A stretch of 64,000 nucleotides of DNA from Campylobacteraceae bacterium (GTDB lineage: Bacteria > Campylobacterota > Campylobacteria > Campylobacterales > Campylobacteraceae). How positions within the stretch are numbered: the first letter of the stretch is position 1; each line of letters starts with the position of its first letter. The translations under genes and the position numbers were made by a program. Positions 61,172 through 64,000 of this stretch are shown piece after piece. Location: assembly GCA_012519705.1 (NCBI GenBank), contig JAAYPR010000012.1, forward strand, positions 42,705-106,704, written 5' to 3'. The notes under the pieces were generated by a model that saw only the letters and a program-made list of their open reading frames with translations, searched no databases and was not told the origin of the DNA.

Positions 61172-62578
61172 CTAGTTTACAACCCCGATAAATTTCCAAA
61201 AAGTTAAAACCATCAAACTCATATAGATACACGCTACCACGCTCATAACAAACCCTGTTTTCATAAGCTCTCTTGCTGTGATATGTCCAGTCCCCATAGC
61301 AACGGCGTTTGGCATGTTGCTAACTGGAAGCATGTATTGGTGCTGCATATTCATACCAAGAACTAGGGCAAATACAAGCGGGTCAGCCCCTATGACAGTT
61401 GCGTGAGCGATGATGATGGGTGTAAGTGCTGTTGTTTTTGGTCCACCACCTGTGAAAAACACCTGAAGCAAAGTCACTATCCAAATGAGGATAATAATTT
61501 GCATAGAAACGCTGTAATCAACGATTGGCGAAAGCATAGTTCCAGCTAGCCATTTAGCCGCTCCGCTTGTTGCAAGGGCTGCTCCCATGGAAAGCCCAGC
61601 ACCATAAACTATAAAAACATTCCACGGAACTTTGCTTTGGGCTTCTTTCCAGCTCATAAGCCCACCTTTTGGAAAAAGTAGCATGATAACTGCTAAAAGC
61701 CCCACTACAGCGACATTTGTCTTATGTATAGAGTCAGTCGCCCACAAAACTAAGGTTATAAAAAACACAATAAGAGTGTAAATTTCATCTCTTGAAAACT
61801 TGCCAAGTTTTGCAAGTTCATCTCTAACGTAGCTCTCTCCTGCTCCTAGAGTCGCTTTTTCAGGTGCCCACATCCATTTAATTACAAAAACGGAAATAGT
61901 CGCAAGCGAGAAAGCTGGGAAACCGCCTATTTTAAACCACTCTGACCAAGAAATCGTCTCTTTAGTTGCTTGTTCGATTAACCCTGCTGTGATGGGGTTA
62001 CCAACGTGAGCGGTGAGAATTCCTAAACTCATCATTGTTCCACTCATAGCAACTATGAAAACAAGGGCTTTTACGATGTTGCTCTTGCCTTCTACCGCTC
62101 CAAAAGCTTGACCGATACCAAGGATGATAGGAAGCATTAGAAGAGTTCTAGCGGTGATGGATGGAACTAAAAAGCTAAGTATCGCCATGACAAAAAACAC
62201 AGCCCAGTAAACCCCTATGGCAGAGCCTTTGGCTGAGTTTATCATAAGTAGGGCGATCCTTTTTGAAAGACCTGATTTTTCCATACCGGCAGCCATGATA
62301 AAACCGATAACTATAAGCCATAAAGATGTGTTTGAGTACCCACTAAACGCGTCTGCTAGTTTTGGTGTAGCTTTAAAAGCAGCTAGTAAAAAGACGATCA
62401 TTATCCCACTTAGTGCATCATCAACCGCTCCAGTTATCCAAACGATGATGGCAAAAACAGCCACTCCAAGAGAGACTTTTGCCGAGTGGGTTAGCCCGTC
62501 TATGTTAGGTGTTAAATAAGTTATAGCAAAAAAAGTGGCGATTGCCACTAAAAGCCAGATGAATTTTTTGTTATCCAT
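61172..62578 (-). CDS. DASS-family anion/dicarboxylate:sodium symporter
   Basis: This is a protein of 468 residues with about 12 predicted membrane helices. It has the DASS patterns Met-Leu-Pro-Ile-Ile-Leu-Gly, Ile-Leu-Thr-Ala-His-Val-Gly-Asn-Pro-Ile-Thr-Ala, and Met-Leu-Pro-Val-Ser-Asn-Met-Pro-Asn-Ala near the end, which form the substrate and Na sites (Ser-Asn-x-Pro type). The family carries dicarboxylates, citrate, sulfate or tartrate; the substrate here is not settled. It is a single gene with its own start space. Confidence 0.9.
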   Translation of the reverse strand: MDNKKFIWLLVAIATFFAITYLTPNIDGLTHSAKVSLGVAVFAIIVWITGAVDDALSGIMIVFLLAAFKATPKLADAFSGYSNTSLWLIVIGFIMAAGMEKSGLSKRIALLMINSAKGSAIGVYWAVFFVMAILSFLVPSITARTLLMLPIILGIGQAFGAVEGKSNIVKALVFIVAMSGTMMSLGILTAHVGNPITAGLIEQATKETISWSEWFKIGGFPAFSLATISVFVIKWMWAPEKATLGAGESYVRDELAKLGKFSRDEIYTLIVFFITLVLWATDSIHKTNVAVVGLLAVIMLLFPKGGLMSWKEAQSKVPWNVFIVYGAGLSMGAALATSGAAKWLAGTMLSPIVDYSVSMQIIILIWIVTLLQVFFTGGGPKTTALTPIIIAHATVIGADPLVFALVLGMNMQHQYMLPVSNMPNAVAMGTGHITARELMKTGFVMSVVACIYMSLMVLTFWKFIGVVN

Positions 62579-62808
62579 TTTTTTATTTCCTTTTGTAGAA
62601 AATTTATAGAGATTATCCTATTTTGTTGCTTTAGAAGTGGTTAATGTTGGATTTTTAAGCTTAGTGTAAAGAATGTGACAAAGAATTTATTATTTATGAT
62701 AAAAATGGATATGATTGTATTGTAGTTTAAGTTATGAAGCATATAATTAGAAAGAGAAATTTTAATTTAAAAAATTATAGTTATAGATTTCAATCACAAA
62801 GGCAAGAT

Positions 62809-63834
62809 ATGGGGTTTAGATTCAGAAAAAGTATTAATTTAGGTGGTGGATTTCGGATAAATATCAGCAAATCCGGAATTGGATATAGCTGGGGGACGAA
62901 AGGGTATCGTATAACAAGGACAGCTACAGGTAGAACAAGAAGAACTGCATTTATCCCTGGAACAGGTATATCTTATGTTGATGAAACAAGAAAAAATAAT
63001 AGAAAACAATCTAATTTTACAACGAACCCTGTTCAGCAACCAACACCTATTATTGACAATAATCATTACGATACTGTAAAAATTGAAAATAATATTGCTA
63101 CGGAGATGGTGTCTGAAGGATTAGAAGAAATGTTAGCTTTAGCAAGTAAAGCCATATTAATGAGAAAGCTATCAATTGTTGGAGTATTGATTTCTTTACT
63201 GATTGGTTTTTTTTATCCAATTTTTTTTGTAGTTGCTCTATTGTTTGTAGTATTGCTTAATTATGTTGAGACAAGAGGTATAATTGAGCTTGAATATGAT
63301 ATTGACGAAGACCAGCAAGATATTGTTAATGGCAGAATCAATCCAATGGTTAAAATTACTGAGTGTAAGAAAGTTTGGCGAATAACAGAAACTAGCAAAG
63401 TGATTGATAGTAAGTATGCTGCTGGAGCAAGCAGTACAGTCGGTAGAATAAGTTGCAATGCCACCACAAAAGCTCCATTCCCATTTAGGTCTAATGTAAA
63501 AGTTGCATCATTTAAAACAAGAAAGGAAACTATTCTTTTTTTACCAGACAAGCTTTTTATTTTTCAGGGCAGCAAGATAGGTGCATTGAATTATAGTGAT
63601 ATATCAAGCCATGCTTATACTAGGCGTTTTATTGAAGAGGAGTCCGTTCCAAAAGACGCACAAGTTGTAGATAAAACATGGCAATATGTTAATAAGTCTG
63701 GGGGTCCAGATAGGAGATTTAAAAATAATAAACAAATACCAGTATGCCTTTATGGTAAGCTTAAGTTAACATCTTTATCTGGCTTAAATACTGTAATTAT
63801 GTTTTCTAATCCAGATGTTGTGAGAAATATATAG
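62809..63834 (+). CDS. DUF4236 protein with a membrane hairpin
   Basis: The protein is 341 residues from the ATG at 62809, chosen because aaagg is upstream and the product then begins Met-Gly-Phe-Arg-Phe-Arg-Lys-Ser, the typical DUF4236 start. The first about 55 residues contain Arg-Ile-Asn-Ile-Ser-Lys-Ser-Gly-Ile-Gly-Tyr-Ser-Trp-Gly and Pro-Gly-Thr-Gly-Ile-Ser-Tyr. A hydrophobic stretch at about 122-152 forms one or two membrane helices. The C-terminal domain of about 180 residues is predicted mixed and without recognised motif. DUF4236 has no settled function. The gene is AT-rich and looks accessory. Confidence 0.75.
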   Translation: MGFRFRKSINLGGGFRINISKSGIGYSWGTKGYRITRTATGRTRRTAFIPGTGISYVDETRKNNRKQSNFTTNPVQQPTPIIDNNHYDTVKIENNIATEMVSEGLEEMLALASKAILMRKLSIVGVLISLLIGFFYPIFFVVALLFVVLLNYVETRGIIELEYDIDEDQQDIVNGRINPMVKITECKKVWRITETSKVIDSKYAAGASSTVGRISCNATTKAPFPFRSNVKVASFKTRKETILFLPDKLFIFQGSKIGALNYSDISSHAYTRRFIEEESVPKDAQVVDKTWQYVNKSGGPDRRFKNNKQIPVCLYGKLKLTSLSGLNTVIMFSNPDVVRNI

Positions 63835-63851
63835 TTTTGTATTGTAAAAAT

Positions 63852-63881
63852 AATTTAGCCCCTAAATTTAGGGGCTAAATT
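63852..63881. terminator. 30-bp palindrome between converging genes
   Basis: aatttagcccctaaa and its exact reverse complement abut each other. On the minus strand it is followed by tatttttac, so it can end the gene entering from the right as well as the DUF4236 gene. Confidence 0.75.
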
Positions 63882-63954
63882 TGAAGTATAAAAGTGTTTA
63901 AACTCTATAAATTTCATCAAATTTAAGCACTATTTAAAAGGCTTTTAGAAAACC

Positions 63955-64000
63955 TTAGTACTGATACAAAAATGCTTTTACGCCTGTGCTTTGCTCTGCT
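63955..64000 (-). CDS. C-terminal end of a minus-strand gene (partial)
   Basis: On the minus strand the last bases of the window read ...Ala-Glu-Gln-Ser-Thr-Gly-Val-Lys-Ala-Phe-Leu-Tyr-Gln-Tyr and then TAA at 63955-63957. The amino-acid make-up is protein-like and a terminator lies downstream at 63852-63881. The identity cannot be told from 14 residues. Confidence 0.4.
   Translation of the reverse strand, partial: AEQSTGVKAFLYQY

Overview
The window is low-GC chromosomal DNA from an epsilonproteobacterium, almost certainly a Campylobacter. The evidence is HobA (the DnaA partner of this lineage), the short 644-residue RNase R, folP with an N-terminal extension, a PEB4/CBF2-type PpiC chaperone next to class II aldolase, and the order dnaK-grpE-hrcA behind a CIRCE element. 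A cmoA/cmoB pair, prepilin-like genes and dense intergenic repeats suggest a non-jejuni species. The species itself cannot be fixed from sequence reading alone. No rRNA, tRNA, CRISPR array, complete insertion sequence or prophage was seen.

Layout. 1-1.07 kb: end of a prepilin-like/secretion gene set. 1.1-1.7 kb: hpf. 1.7-2.5 kb: repeat cluster and paired leader hairpins before a 1,902-residue exported protein (2.5-8.2 kb). 8.3-9.15 kb: PIN toxin-antitoxin module between 46-bp direct repeats. 9.2-12.1 kb: rnr-holA. 12.9-14.2 kb: rpsF-ssb-rpsR. 14.4-17.7 kb: ilvC, a divergent polysaccharide deacetylase, dprA, ruvX. 17.7-21.1 kb (minus): queA, tatC, tatB, hemW. 21.1-29.8 kb: a long tightly packed run rppH-lysC-hobA-holB-folP-ligA-tlyA-lipocalin-ribF-cmoA. 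30.2-32.9 kb: rpsO, an Rrf2 regulator with a DHH phosphoesterase, and an XRE regulator with a small partner. 33.2-36.6 kb: hrcA-grpE-dnaK. 36.6-39.1 kb: an unknown gene and a methyltransferase gene split by a frameshift. 39.2-41.8 kb: ppk2 and dsbD, divergent. 42.0-48.2 kb (minus): nadE, a DegT-like aminotransferase lacking the PLP lysine, lpxK, a YdhR-like protein, argB, thrC, kdsB. 48.3-50.8 kb: MBL hydrolase and a membrane pentapeptide-like protein. 51.4-54.8 kb: cmoB, pepD, nth. 54.9-61.1 kb: PpiC chaperone, fba, a MotA/MotB-like (ZorA/ZorB-like) pair, an ACC-deaminase-like enzyme, hisD. 61.2-63.8 kb: DASS anion transporter and a DUF4236 protein. The last bases hold the end of a minus-strand gene.

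Most of the window is housekeeping: replication and repair (holA, holB, hobA, ssb, ligA, nth, dprA, ruvX), translation and tRNA modification (rpsF, rpsR, rpsO, tlyA, queA, cmoA, cmoB, hpf), heat shock, Tat export, amino-acid and cofactor synthesis, and lipid A/KDO steps. CmoA makes the carboxy-SAM that CmoB uses, although the two genes are about 22 kb apart. The accessory material lies in and beside intergenic islands marked by one dispersed inverted-repeat family (ends gtcattgcgag / ctcgcaatgac).

The points that most deserve a second look are the lysine-less aminotransferase, the toxin-antitoxin module inside direct repeats, the duplicated leader hairpins before the giant exported protein, the orphan ZorAB-like motor pair, and the composite repeat family.
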